Notes: generated by a model from the sequence alone, not told the origin. A DNA stretch of 64,000 bases from Neofusicoccum parvum (GCA_020912385.1 CP087209.1:1922001-1986000); one strand, 5' to 3'; counted from the stretch's first letter, positions 1-12,573 are shown. Program-made: numbers and translations.

Positions 1-2
1 AC

Positions 3-2157
3 AATCCGGATAACCTTGCCGCTAGAGCAGAAAGCATCCAGGAAGATCTTTTGAAGTCTGCCATGTCTTCGTACGAAGCCGGTTTCGGTGAAAAAGGTGG
101 TATTGTCGAGGAGGCTGAGATCGATGTCGAAGCTGCCACGGAGAAAGAGCGGCCCGTGGTGTACTACAACAGTATCTGCACCGCCCTAAGTCTGACGATC
201 CTGGTCTGCCTCTCCGGTCTCGGTTGGCAATCTATTGCCACAGAAGTGTCATTGCTCAAGACGTACATGTCAATCCTCCTGGTCCTCATGACTCCCATCC
301 AATGGTTCATGGCTCTGGTAAGTGGCCGCCCTTTCCATTTGTAGTAGACGAACATTTCCACTGACCATCATCAGTTCTTCACCAATGTCATTGTTTCTAT
401 TTTTGCCCGCATCCTTGGTCCTGTGTCATACATCGAGCAGAACTCGAAGTTCTACTCGGCAAAGTGCTCCCCCCGGATAGAAAAGCCGATAAATGGATCC
501 CTCCCACACGTCACTATCCAATGCCCTGTATACAAGGAGGGACTGGACTCTGTCATTGCACCCACAGTTCGGTCAATCAAAAAGGCTATTTCGACTTACG
601 AGCTTCAAGGTGGCACGGCCAACATCCTGATGCACGACGACGGTATCCAGATCATCGACGAGGAAGAGAGGCAGGCACGGATTGACTTCTATACCGATCA
701 CAACATTGGCTGGACTGCTAGGCCCAAGCATGGAGATAACGGTTTTGTTCGTCGCGGAAAGTTCAAGAAGGCTTCCAACATGAATTTCGGACTCCGGCTT
801 TCCAACTTGGTTGAGAAGAGGCTCCAGGCAATTCCTCGCGGCGACTACTGGACTTCTAGAGATGAAAACGGGGCATACGATCTTTGCCTGGCACAGGTCT
901 TGGAAGAAGAGAAGATTGCGTGGGCTGCAGGAAACATCCGCGTCGGCGACTACATCATCATCATTGACTCGGATACGGAAGTGCCAGAGGACTGCATTCT
1001 CGACGCTGTGTCCGAAATGGAGCACTCTCCTGATGTCGCCATCATCCAATTCGCCTCCGGTGTCATGCAAGTCTCCTGGGATTTTTTCGAGAACGGAATC
1101 ACCTTCTTCACCAACCTGATCTACTCTGCCATCTGCTTCGGTGTATCTTCTGGAGATGTCGCCCCTTTCGTCGGTCACAACGCAATTCTCCGCTGGTCTG
1201 CTGTTCAACAAGTCTCTTTCATCGACGATCAAGGTGAGGAGCGCTTCTGGTCCGAAACCTCGGTTTCTGAGGATTTCGACATGGCTCTCCGTCTCCAGAT
1301 CGAGGGATATGTTGTCCGCCTGGCTGCTTGGGCGGATGGTGGATTCAAAGAGGGCGTCTCGCTGACCGTGTACGACGAACTTGCTCGTTGGGAAAAGTAT
1401 GCTTATGGATGCAACGAGCTCGTGTTCAACCCCGCGTACCAGTGGATCTACAGGGGCCCGTTCACCCCTCTGTTCCGCACTTTCGTTGGATCCTCAATGC
1501 CCCTCGCGTCAAAGCTCAACATCGTCTCGTACATCGGCACGTACTACGCCATCGGCGCTGTTTGGGTCTTCACCTTCACCAACTACGTCGTTGTCGGACT
1601 GTACAACGGGTACTACAGCAAGTGGTATAACGAGTCGTGGAAGATTTGGCTCTCCGTCGTTGTCGTATTCACCCTTGGCGGCAATATTGCACTGGCAGTT
1701 GAGCGCTACCGCCTCGGTCAGAAGGGTTTGCTTAGTGCTTGTAAGTCCACCTTAAGTCTATTTTCGCGTACTTTGCTAACGGCCTCCAACAGTGTTCGAG
1801 AATTTCAAGTGGTGTTTCATGTTCGTCGTCTTTTTTGGTGGCATTTCCTTCCACGTTTCGCAGGCCCTCCTGTGCCACATGTTCAGCATTGATATGCAGT
1901 GGGGTGCAACGGCGAAAGAAGTCGAGCGCTCCAACTTCTTCCTCGAGGTGCCCAAGATCGCTAAGAGGTTCAAGTGGAGCATGCTTTTCTGCTTGGCTAC
2001 AATTGCTGGCATGGTGATCATGGCAAAGGCTCCGTTCATTCCCTGGAGTTGGAACATCGACAAGTTCGTTGCCATCTTCCCAATGGCTGTAATGGTTGGT
2101 TCACACATGCTGCTCCCCATCGTTCTCAACCCGAGCTTGATGGCTTTCACCTTCTAG
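3..2157 (+). CDS. Type-2 glycosyltransferase, membrane-bound (5' partial)
   Basis: A processive-type family 2 glycosyltransferase of the plasma or secretory membrane, expected to use a nucleotide-sugar to build a surface polysaccharide. Three exons join as 3-317, 375-1740 and 1793-2157, giving 681 residues with the frame open to the left edge, so the true start lies outside the window. Hydrophobic segments flank a cytosolic catalytic domain carrying the acidic DSDTE motif (after VGDYIIII), SEDFD for the acceptor base and RWEKYAYGC in the position of the (Q/R)xxRW-like motif. The C-terminus is rich in membrane helices. The overall pattern matches the fungal GT2 proteins described as needed for hyphal growth in plant pathogens (ZtGT2/FgGT2 type). 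That assignment is from remembered family features, and the polymer made is unknown. Confidence 0.85.
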
Positions 2158-3396
2158 TTTCTTGTTCTTCTTTTTCATTTGATGTTTCATGTTATGCGGA
2201 GACAAAATCACGTTCACTTATGTTTTAGAAGGATGGAGGAGTTCACCTGCGAAATTTCTTTCACTCTTTCACGGCCTCTTACGACAAAATAGTGCAGGCT
2301 CCTCGCCGTAGCCGAGAGAGTAAGCAACTAATTTGTAATAGGCTCGACTAGCCAAGCAGCGCCCGTTTCGATAGCGCTTATACTTTTTTTTTTTTCGCGG
2401 AGGATGAAAAACTCGTTCACGTTATAGATAGAATCACACCATCAACGGCTTAACTGTAATTCACAAACCATTGCCACGGCAAATCCCGACACGGCTTGCC
2501 AGATGCTTGTGCGAAGGATCTGAAGCAGCGATCAGCCACAGTAGCAGAAAGGCCGATGGCTGAAGCGGTGGATTATTTAGGGGCTACGCCGTGTGGCGCA
2601 TATGCTATTTAGTCCGTCACCCCTTTCGCTTTAGCTGCTTCCCCTGCGTCTTGGCTGGTCGTAGCAGTGAAAATCTAAGCACCTCGTATATCAAGACGCG
2701 GGCCCCACTGTTCAAGCTCTGAAGTGCGATCGGGCTGAGCGATAGCGTCGAAAGAGCCAAACGCCCGAGCGAGCTGAACGATAGCTGGGGAAAACGTGGG
2801 TTTTGACGCACCGCACTGACCCGGCGACAGGGGGTTGAGGTCCATGCTGGGCTAGCGGTGGCGGCAACGAGTTTTGCGTAGCGCCGTGGCGTCACGGCTG
2901 CTTCCGCGTCGTGCACCTGCCGGCCGTCTCAACCACGAACCCAATCATCGTCGTTCTCAGCCAGCCATTACAGGCGTCGCCAAAAGAGCCCCTGCTTAAG
3001 CGATATCGAAGCAACTGACTCATGGCAGGACGACGCGTCGCCTCAGCCCTCGGCGCTCTACACGCAGCCTCACGGTGCAAACGGCCGGCGTCAGCCAGAA
3101 CAAAATCGTACGATGCGAATTCAATGTCATTCTCGGCAATTGTCATCACCTTGAGGAGCTGGCCTCACCTCGCACATTCGCTCTGGTATTCGGGTCTTTC
3201 AAGATATCCGATCACGTGCTAAGGCCCACACAAGGCCGAGGGATTTGAGACGTACCGCCTCGCAGCTTTGCCGTTTCCGCTGCGAACTGACAATGCGCCG
3301 AAGTTTTTGACCTCAACTTGAACACCAACATACACGGACGGAAGAGAACGGTCTAATGCGTCTTTGTTACGCTGCATTGAGACTCGGCCGTTCGTG
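2158..3396. other. Intergenic, 1.2 kb upstream of regulator
   Basis: No gene is supported here. The first part is the AT-richer 3' flank of the glycosyltransferase and contains a T-tract near 2387-2398. The second part, about 2600-3396, is GC-richer and should hold the promoter of the Zn2Cys6 regulator starting at 3397. CGGTG/CACCG half-sites occur at 2566, 2809 (reverse), 2856 and 3073, a density only slightly above chance. Two similar stretches, GCTGAGCGATAGC and GCTGAACGATAGC, lie about 40 bp apart near 2735-2787. Confidence 0.6.
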
Positions 3397-5934
3397 ATGG
3401 ATGGACTCCGCTTCGTCAGCGTTCGGCCAAATTTTCCAGGCGACAGCAACAGGTTTCCTCGACCACGTCCCGTGACTTCCTGTCTGCAATGCCGCCGTCG
3501 TAAAGTCCGCTGCGACCATGTCGTTCCGCAATGTTCTGCCTGCCGCCGGGGTAATTATCCTTGCTCTTATGCGAATACTGCTGCATCCACTTCTCCGGCT
3601 GCAACCCGTGTAACCCCTCCGCGTGTTACAAGAGAGCAGCAGGAGCCACCGGCATCGGACATCCTTGCGCGTCTCCAACGGCTTGAAACTCTGATTGAAA
3701 GAGCAGCGGATGTATCTCAGCCCTCGAACGTAGGCGATGCAGGAGGCCACCGTCCCCAGAACCCAGACATTTCGACCGGGCATGCGCCAGTGCAGCAGGA
3801 ACACCGAACTGCAGCTTCCGGAAGTCTTACCCCGGCGCTTTCATCAGATGGTCTGGATGGCACTCTACTTTTAGAAGATGGCCAATCCCACTATGTGTCT
3901 TCAGTGCATTGGGCTTTGCTGGCAGATGAGGTCTGTTTACGCAGCTGTCCTCTTAAACCCAGACAAAGTTGACAGTTTTTTAGATACATGACATAAGAAC
4001 TTTGCTGAAAGACCATGCGGATGAAGAGCAAGATAGCTCTGGTGGTCTTTCCGGACCCATTGGCAATGACGGCGTCTCTATCTTGGAGTCCCAGACCTCA
4101 TTACTTTTTGGGAACCCGAGACGAGCCATCAATCTGGCTTCACTCTTGCCCAAGTCTCCGGCAGATTGTCATTACTTACTCAGCATATTCTTCTCAAATG
4201 TCGACCCGATGACAAGAATCGTCCATAAGCCTAGTCTGTCACGTCGCTTCCAACGCTATGTTGAACTTTCGTTTCGAGCATCTTCGCACCAGTAAGTTGA
4301 ACGTATTGAAAAGCACTAGTGCTCATGTGAAGGCTAACGTGAGCCAGACAAAATGGCTCATCACCTAGGCCAAGATCTCAAGCGGACAGTCTGACCACTT
4401 TCGAACCCCTTGCATACGCTATAATGTATTCTGCAGTGAACAGCATGAGACCGGACACGGTTCAAGAAAGATTTGGAGTGGAGAGGAACACGCTATTGCA
4501 ACGTTTTCAAAGAGGAGCAGAACTATCTCTAGACCGGGAAGATGTCCTCACTACTTCAAGCCTTGAGGTCCTGCAAGGTTTTGTTCTTCTTCTGGTGCGC
4601 TCATATCTACAAATAAGAAAATTCTCGCTGATGATCACAGAGCTCTCAATTTCGAGAGGACGACCTCGGCAAAGCATGGCCCTTGACGGGCCTTGCTATC
4701 AGGATTGCTATTGATCAAGGCTTACACAGAGAGCCCTCACTTTTTCCTTCTGGAAACATGGACTTTGTCCAAGCGGAACTTCGACGGAGGGTTTGGCATC
4801 AGCTTTGCCATTTGGACTTCCGATCGGCCGAGGGCAAAGGTCATGAGCCAGCCATATCCGATGACGAATTTACCACTCTTTTGCCTCGGCACATTAATGA
4901 CGAAGACTTAGTCGAAGGTGGACCCCCTTCCACTTTACTCCAGTCGAGTCATGGGTTTACCGACATGACAACTCACCTCATCCGTCTCAACGGTATCCAT
5001 TGTTTTAGAAAAGTGGTCCAGAGTACTTATCGCCTCGAGCGGCGAATCAAAACGTCAACACTCGGAGAACACGAGCAGATCAACCCGGTTGCTGAGATTC
5101 AGAATCTGTACGAAGAGGTACGCAACATGGTGGATGTAATGCTCGAGAGGCAGCGTACGACTTACCTTTGCTATTGCGACCCGAGTGTACCTCTCCAAGG
5201 CATGGCACTGGGACTTGCCGCTCTGCTGGAGTGGAAGTGTTGGGTCATATTTTGGCTCAGGATTCCGAGAGCCTACCGCGAGGTGGTAATGTCCGCCGAA
5301 GTTCGGACAATGTAAGCCGAAAATTCTTGCATTTCTCAAATGTAGAAAGGCTGACACAAACAGGATCTTTGAGAAATCGGTCATGCTTATGGAAAATCTC
5401 ATGGCTGCACACCTTGCCAAAGAGGCGGAGCCATTCCATTGGCACATCAGTGGCCATAGTGCCTTCCAGGCCATTATGCATGTGCTCTCGGAGCTGAAGA
5501 CCCCCGAATTTAGCACCGGGCATCATGACGACATCCGTGCGAGGGCCTTCAATGCGCTGCACATGATGCGTACGCTGAAAGAGAAGGAATCGAGTAAGAC
5601 ATGGAAGGTCGTGCGTCGGATGATTGATAGGATAATTCCTCCGAACTATCACTCCGGTGCTTCTCAGGCCGCCACGTCGACCCCAGCTCATGAAAGTGGG
5701 ACATTTAACCGCGGTATTAACACTCAGAGCGCATCATCAGTCATCCAATATGGAGATGGTCTGCGCAGTTCCCAAGAACAAAGCGCCATGGCAAGCCCAT
5801 ATGATGCGTCTTTCGACAACAATCTTTCAAGCTGGAGGAATAGCAATGAGGTCACACTCTCAGACGCTCCTGATTTATCAGAGCTCTCAGGAGAGTTTGA
5901 TTGGGTAAGCAATCCATTGCACCTTCCTCAATGA
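3397..5934 (+). CDS. Zn2Cys6 transcription factor with fungal-specific TF domain
   Basis: A nuclear DNA-binding regulator of the Gal4 class, 776 residues. Five exons join as 3397-3930, 3984-4291, 4348-4594, 4641-5311 and 5364-5934; all introns are 46-56 bp and restore frame. The binuclear zinc cluster is C29-x2-C32-x6-C39-x6-C46-x2-C49-x6-C56 with the basic run RRRKVRC. A middle-homology region (fungal-specific TF domain) follows, recognisable by GKAWPLTGLAIRIAIDQGLH and the RRRVWHQLCHLD block. The start at 3397 is the first ATG in the open frame, 28 codons before the first cysteine. It lies at the left end of the NRPS cluster and converges with a second regulator, 203 bp between stops. It may be a cluster or broader regulator; its targets cannot be told from sequence. 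Confidence 0.88.
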
Positions 5935-6137
5935 GACTGCGCTGACGCGCCGAAGGGTTGGTGGAATCTCGACTCGCTTCCGTGGAGCCCACCCGGATGA
6001 TATCTCGGAACATTTGGAGACAACGTTTTGCAAATTTTGATTATTTAACCGAGGAAAGAAAATGTCCTGCCATTATCATTGGATATCTTGAAGGCTTCTG
6101 CCTATTTTTGTGTAAGTGATGACCTATCGGGCATCCA

Positions 6138-7598
6138 CTAAATGTACGAGTCTCTTGAAACAGTGCGCACAAACAGCTCCAGGACGGCCTCGCTGCGGCA
6201 AATCACTTGCTGCAAGTATGCCATGTCCGCTCCACTGAGCTCGGCCAATCCGGTTTCGGAGACGACAGAGCCTTTTCTGTCTCTACTCTCGCCCTCTTTT
6301 ACTGCGTTGTCTGCGTTCGCCGCCCCAGCACTGTCACCGACGGCTGACATCTGTGGCGACATCATTGAATACGGCGATGGCAAGGAACTCGATCTTGGAC
6401 TGGAGCTGGTTGGCGATCCTGCCTTGTGGCCCGACGGACTGACTGCAGAGGCAACTGACTGGCGCTCCGCCAATGTTTTCAATGTTGCAAGTGTTTCTTC
6501 GCCTTTTTGCAGCGCTCGGCGTACGACAAATCGACGGATGGCGACCTCTTCCTCCTGACTGACTTCATACTCGCCGAGTCGGCAAGATACGTGCGTATTT
6601 GAATCTCCGTTCTTAGGCGCCCCGCTGGTGCCGAACTCCGAGTCATCGTTGTTGGATTGTTGCGCTACAATGTGCTCGAAGAGGCGCATGACAAGCTGGA
6701 ATGAAGAGATGGTGAGGAGGACCGAGGAAGAATCTTTATGGCACTGAGTACAGCGAAGAAATGTGCGACACGAGGTGAGTGCGGAATTTATGCGCTGAAC
6801 ACAAATGTCGAAGCGACAGGAAGGCGAAGACGGTGAGTTTTGAGGCCGGGCTGAGCGATGAAGAGAATAGAGAGAGTTCAGGTTGGCCATCTGGTCTTCG
6901 AAGCAACTACATGCTTCTGGCCATGTAGGATCGTCAGGGAAATTTTGTGTTGACGCGCTGCAGATTCTCTCGTCGGAAACGTCGTAGCCCTTGTTGAAGC
7001 CGGAGAAGGGCTCGAAAGGCGGGCTTTCTCCAGCCAGGAGGAACGGATCTACATGAGTAAATCCATTTTCTGTCGGAGTTATGGAACAGTTCTGTCCGGT
7101 CGCGCACTGAGATTCTCCGCCTGACAGCAACAAAGGCTGATTACTGTGTTAGCTTCGGAGCAGACTCAATCTGGAAAGGCCCAAACTACTTACATTGGCT
7201 GCACCGTTAAACTCGTCGCTAAAGTACAAGTCCATCCCCGCTGCCGCAGCGGGATCTGCCCACGAGGATGCGTCCAAATCCATGGCGGTCGTCTGCCAAT
7301 CGCTGTGGAGATTGCGGGCTGCATGCTGTTGGCGCAGACGAGCTTGTTTTTCCAAGGTCTTCTTGTTTCGACTACCCTTCGGCTTGCCTGCACGCATGGC
7401 ATAGCTGTAGCTGCAGGGCAATTCTTGGCTCTGGCAGCGGGCGCATATTGACTCTCCAGAGCATTTGACCTTGGCGGCATGACAAAAATCACAGGCGGAG
7501 CGCAGCTTTGGCCGTGCTTTGTCACTGGAGACATCTGGCCAGCGAGCCGATGGGATGCCAGCGAAGAAGGCGTCCCGCGATTTGGGAGTCGTATCCAT
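6138..7598 (-). CDS. AflR-like Zn2Cys6 pathway regulator
   Basis: A 467-residue Zn2Cys6 regulator encoded by two exons, 7598-7194 and 7136-6138, with a 57-bp intron. The zinc cluster C36-x2-C39-x6-C46-x5-C52-x2-C55-x6-C62 has five residues in the central loop. It is followed by a basic GKPKGSRNKKTLEK linker, as in AflR-type pathway-specific regulators. The rest lacks the fungal-specific TF domain. It contains Ser-rich stretches and a helical segment (CQRINS..CxxC near CTQCHKDSSSVLLTISSFQL) resembling the aflatoxin-regulatory domain, with a Ser/Pro-rich acidic C-terminus. It is transcribed divergently from the MFS transporter across an 866-bp gap. By position and type it is the best candidate for the cluster-specific activator. 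Confidence 0.85.
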
Positions 7599-8464
7599 CT
7601 CCCTCGTTATCGGATTGCCAGGTTTCCCTTCTCACGAGGACAAGAAGTGAGGTGAGTAATTGAAGATAAGATGATCAGATAATCAGCAGCGAGATGTCCG
7701 TCAGGAACGGAGCAGATGCCGGGTTTTAACCAACACTTCCCGGTAAGCTCCAATACTACTCTACAGAGATGGTTGACTCGCTGCCGCACCTCTGCCGCTC
7801 CGGACTCGCAAGGGTTCATTCCGAGGCCTCCAAACTTCTCCCAGACTCTCGCTCGCTTGCTGACTCGCACGTCGGCTAAGTCCACGTAAATCATTCACGA
7901 ATTGTAGACTTGGCGCTGACTCGAGCATGGCGTGACAGATTTGCCATTTCTAGGCACAACTGAAGGGACCGGAAAGCCCGAGGGCGCTTATGAGGGTTAG
8001 ACGCAGCTCGAAAACCGCGTATTTCCTTCGCATAAGTCGGTTTGGACCCGAGCGGACCTGTGATGGTTATGAGCTGCGAGGCAGTCGGCGTGGGAGGCCA
8101 AGAAAAGTTAGTCTCGGCCGACGAGCCGAAAGGCGGGATCGCGGCTGCGGACCGCACACAAGGCGACATGGCTGCGGGCGCCAGGCCGATATCGCGAGCT
8201 TGGCCGCTCTTGCGATACCCGCCGAGTATAACATCCGACACAGGACCTGGAGAATCCTGGACACATGTCTTTTCCCAGCGAATGCCGCGCGCGCATCCCC
8301 GGCACTTAGCAACGGCCCCGCCTGCACGGTGCCTCGGCCGGGACTAACCAGTTCTGTATACCTCTCGACCGCTCCTCCAGCACGATGGATCTATATGAAT
8401 TCCACATGGCGGACGCTCTTTCCGGGCACAGAGGCCTGCCGGGACATCTTTCCAACTCGCAACC
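7599..8464. promoter_or_regulatory. Divergent promoter, regulator / MFS transporter
   Basis: This 866-bp gap lies between two diverging start codons and should hold both promoters. A TATA-like CTATATGAA lies near 8390-8399, about 70 bp upstream of the transporter ATG. One CGGTG half-site at 8327 and a TCGGCCGA palindrome near 8114-8121 are visible. Short open frames here have no recognisable domain. Confidence 0.5.
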
Positions 8465-9989
8465 ATGTCGGCAGAAGATCGTGAAGCGCAGTCGAGCAAC
8501 AAAGGCTCGCTTTCCCTTGCCGAAAAGGACCAGGACCATGAGGTTGAGGCAGATTCTCCAGACCGCCAAGCCCTCGTACCTCCCAACGGCGGAGCTCGTG
8601 CATGGGCTTGCGTCGCTGGTTCGTTTCTGCTTCAGTTCTGTTCATTTGGCTATGTCAATGCGTAAGTGGAGAAAACGACCTCATCCTTGCCGTTGCATAC
8701 GCGTCTCTCGCTATTTCGACTGACCGCACATCAAAATTCTACCGCACAGCTGTGGAGTTTTCCAGTACTATTACCAGGACTCGCTGCTCGCCGGCCAATC
8801 CTCGTCGAGCCTGGCGTGGATCACGACGCTCCAGATCTTCCTGCTATTTATGTTCGGGCCGTTTATTGGCCAGCTCATCGACGTCCACGGCTCGCGGAAG
8901 ATTATAGGGCCCTTTTCAGTGCTGGCCGTGTTCTCGGTCTGCATGCTGAGCCTCTGCCGAACCTACTGGCAAGTAATGCTCGCCCAGGGCGTGGCATTCG
9001 GGTTCGCCAGCTCTGGCCTCTCGCTGCCGGCAATGACTCTCGCCACACAATGGTTCTCCACCAAGCGCGGCCTCGCCGTCGGCATCGTGTCCTGCGGCTC
9101 CAGCATGGGTGGAGTAGTATTCCCCTTGATGATTCCGCGCCTCGTCGATCAGGTCGGTTTCGCGTCGGCGGTCCGCTGGTGCGCGCTCCTGCAGGGCATC
9201 CTGCTCGCCGTGGCCAACGTGCTGTGTTCCACGCCTTTCCCGCCGAAGGGCCCGCAGACGAAGCAATCGGCCGGCTTGAAGGCGTTCAACTCAATGCCGT
9301 GGATCTTCTTCGTTCTTGGCTGCTTTTTCACCATGTGGGTAAGTAAATGCGAGCCTCTTTCCTATTCCAACCCCTCGACCCAGCTCCCCGGAAACTACCG
9401 GCAAATACCGTCTCACGCTAAGCCTTGTTATTCCCTAATCCAGGGGTTGTTCGCGCCGCTCAACTACCTCCCCGAGATGGCGGCGCAGAAGGGGATGAGC
9501 GAGCAGATGGCACAATACACCCTGGCCATCGCAAACGCCGGCTCGGTCGTGGGCCGCGTGGTGCCGGGGTGGGCGTCGGACCGGGTGGGCCAGTTCAACG
9601 TCATGACGAGCGTGTCGACGCTCAGCGGCGTGCTGCTGCTCTGCTTCTGGCTGCCGCTCGAGCTGCACCCGTCCTCGGCAGGCATCATCGTCTTCGCGCT
9701 GCTGTACGGGTTCTGCTCCGGCGGGTTCGTGAGCCTGGGCGCGCCCTGCGTCGTCTCGCTCGCCGAGGGCCGCCTCGACGAGATCGGCCTTAAGCTCGGT
9801 GGTTTCTGTCTGGCGATCGCGCTGGGCGCCTTGACGGGCTTGCCCATCGAGGGCGCCATCAAGGATCGCGAGGGCGATGGGTTCGTGGGGTTGATGGTGT
9901 TTGCGGGCGTGTCCATGCTGCTGGGGGGTTGCTTCCATGGCGCGGCGCGTGGAATGAAGGGGGGTTGGGGGTTGGCGAAGAAGGTGTAG
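8465..9989 (+). CDS. MFS transporter, monocarboxylate-permease type
   Basis: A major facilitator superfamily membrane transporter, 443 residues, probably exporting the cluster product or moving a precursor. Exons join as 8465-8661, 8750-9338 and 9444-9989. After a hydrophilic N-terminus of about 40 residues come twelve expected membrane segments. The first begins RAWACVAGSFLLQFCSFGYVN; the loop 2-3 segment reads GPFIGQLIDVHGSRKI, and the second half has GRVVPGWASDRVGQFNV. This arrangement resembles the fungal monocarboxylate transporter-like family, which is common in metabolite clusters. The second intron (105 bp) is a multiple of three without a stop, so a retained form would add 35 residues between two helices. 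The removed form joins TMW to GLFAPLNYL and keeps the usual spacing. Confidence 0.88.
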
Positions 9990-10255
9990 AGCGCAGGTTA
10001 ACGAAGGGATGTTTGTCATGATAGGCAGTGTGGTAGGATACCTCTGGAAATACTTGGACGGGTCATATTTGATTGGATAGTGCGTTTAATACAACATCTT
10101 CGCGGTAGATATCAGACTTGGTGGATGAACTGGTAAGTTTTCGTCTCAAGCCCAAGCATTTCTTTCCTCCTTTCCGTCGCTCTGTACGATTGAAGATGAT
10201 ACTGATTTTGAAATAGGAAAAACACAGCGCGCAGAAGCGGACACCAATATCATTA

Positions 10256-12064
10256 CTATTCTCTTTTCTTCATCTCCAACTCAACGTCAAACAGCCCCAC
10301 CCAGTTGCTCCGATCCGTTTTGAAGTAGTCGTCACGCTTCATGTTCGGGCGCACGGAGACGTCGTACTGCGAGAAAAGCTGATATACCAGGGCGTGCACC
10401 ATCTTATCTCCGACATGGTAGCCGAGACATTTCCGCTGGCCGTACCCGAACGTGGCGAGATTGTATCGGCGCTGTTGGCAACATCCGTTCAGCAGACGTT
10501 CTCACGGAGTGGGGAATAACGGCACAGCAGCTCGGGGCCTTACCTGTTGCGGCGGAATCGAAGCGAAGCGGCTCGGCCGGTACTCCGTCCGATCGGGTCC
10601 CCAGAAAGGGTTTCGGACGTTGATGGCGGTGGAGTCGACAAGGATCGTCGTCTGGCAGCAGAGTGTCAGTATTTCTTTTTTCCCCCTTGGTTGACTTTGA
10701 ACGAGGGGCTGAGACGGATCAGAGCACTAACGTCTTTCGGGATGCGGTAACCGCCCAGGATCTTCTCCCGCGGCGGCTTGTCCGGCAGCGAGAAGGCCAG
10801 CACCGGCTGCAGGCGCAGCGACTCGAGCAGGCAGTAGTGCAGCAGCGTGTCGCGCTTGCTCAGGTAGCCGTCGACGTCGTAGGCGTGCTCGGCGAACTCT
10901 TTGCGAAGCTCGGCCTGGACCTGCGGGGCGTCGGCAAGCAGGATCACGCACGACGTGATGACGTGGGTCGTCACGTCGAGGTTGGCGAACAGCGACTCGG
11001 CCAGCGTGTGCAGCACCTCCTGCCGGTCGATCTCGCCCGCCTCGGCCTGTCGGAGCAGCGACACGAGCGGGTCCTCGACGCCGGCGGCGACGCGGCGGCG
11101 GTACGCGGCGGCGTTGAAGTCCTCCCACTGCTCCAGGTAGGCCTTGGTGCGGCGCCAGGCGGCCGTGTTGAGCCACTTGGTCAGCGGCGAGCGGTTGATG
11201 CCGCCGTCCATGATGTTGAGGAAGATCTGGCCGAACGTCTCGCCCAGCTCCCACAGCCGGTCCATCTCGTGCCGGTCCAGGCCCGAGTAGAAGATCTTGG
11301 CCACCTCGAAGTACGGGTACCGCATCAGCGACTGCGCCGCGTTGACCACGAACCGCCCGTCGTCCGCCTTCTCCTCCGGGAGCCGGAAGTCGACCATGCC
11401 TCTCGCGTACACCTCGGCCGACGTGTTGAACGTGTCGACCAGCTGCACCGCCTGCTTGTGGGAGAACATGGGGTCGAGCGTTTTGCGGAGGTTGGACCAG
11501 CGCTTCCCGTTGATCAGGCCGGCGCCGGCGCCCAGGACCTGCTTGAACAGCCAGCCGGTGTTCGCGTCGTGGGCTTTGTTGTGGTCGGGGGCGTGGGTGT
11601 ACAGCGTCTGGACATCCTTGGGATCCGTGATGATGCTGGGATTGCGTAAGTAATCTCTGGTGTGGATGGCATCCTTGAGGCGTGTTGGGCATGCTTACAC
11701 CTCTGGATTCGGCCCCACCCAGACCCGGTAGATGCTCCCGTACTTCTGCTGCCACTCCACGGACATGTTGCGGGCGTTGAGGAACTTGTCCTTCATCTGG
11801 CCATCCAGGAATGTGTAAGCAGGTCCGGGGATGCTGCTTCCATCTTCTACGCTCGGCATGTAATAGATTCGGGACATGATGGCCTTGTTGCGCAGACATC
11901 AGTAAGTTCTTCTGCACTAGTTCAAGGTAAACGGGAAGACTTACGTTGAGTACCACGTCCAGAATCCGTCGAGCAGCACTGCTTCTGGCTACCAGAACCG
12001 CTGCAGCAGCCACTGCGAGAGCCAAAGCTCCTGCTCGGATGCTATCCATATCCAATGTATTCAT
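10256..12064 (-). CDS. Cytochrome P450 monooxygenase
   Basis: A haem-thiolate monooxygenase, 510 residues, probably tailoring the peptide made by the adjacent NRPS at the ER membrane. Five exons read on the minus strand as 12064-11945, 11883-11699, 11635-10732, 10651-10544 and 10471-10256. An N-terminal hydrophobic anchor (ALALAVAAAAVLVA) is followed by the P450 fold. I-helix residues are ANLDVTT, the K-helix is E373-S-L-R376, the PERF-like stretch is EYRPSRF, and the haem loop FGYGQRKCLG places the thiolate ligand at C454. The start at 12064 is the first ATG in frame; a second at 12049 is possible. It diverges from the NRPS and converges with the MFS gene. The CYP family was not resolved by eye. 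Confidence 0.9.
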
Positions 12065-12544
12065 GGCTGATAGCAATTGGAGCTATGCAAGCTTCTCTTG
12101 TTGGTGTTGAACAGAGCAGAGACGGCCGCGATGAACGGATCCCTGGCAGAGCCGATCTTGCGGAGCCCCCATGCGGTGGTATATGAAACGCCTGTGGGTG
12201 AATGCCGGTCAATAGGTAGGCCGGCCAGTTTCATCCTTCAAGGTACCGTCTCAGGTCACCATGCTGGTGCCAAGGTGCGGTGCACGTGGATATTCGCCGC
12301 AAATATTCTCCGGAGTGAACATCCTCCTCTCGCGGGGATGTTGGCTTGTGCTTCACCGTAAGGCCAAGGTCTTGACCGATCCAGCGCATCCGAATGGCTG
12401 GAGTTGCGCGAGCCATATAGGTGGATTGGCATCTTCCTGCAAGAAGCGACGAGGCAGTAGCTCAGAATGATTCATGAGCACGGTAATCTGAGCAGCGCGC
12501 GTTCTACCAAGGCCGCACCTTTCGGCAGCCGGAGGATATGAGGG

Positions 12545-12554
12545 CGGTGCACCG
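12545..12554. promoter_or_regulatory. Palindrome CGGTGCACCG
   Basis: A perfect 10-bp palindrome made of two CGGTG half-sites with no spacer, 214 bp before the NRPS start codon. A near copy (CGGTGCACG) lies at 12278-12286, closer to the P450 start. Confidence 0.55.
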
Positions 12555-12573
12555 GGTCTCTGAGTCCGAGCTC

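Noticed and set aside
2158..3396. Possible RIP-degraded transposon
   Set aside because: No TA-rich skew, terminal repeats or transposase remnants were visible by eye; the sequence is of ordinary composition apart from one T-tract.
10663..11649. 328-codon plus-strand frame
   Set aside because: It is the antisense shadow of the P450 large exon. GC-rich third positions keep the opposite frame open; it has no domain.
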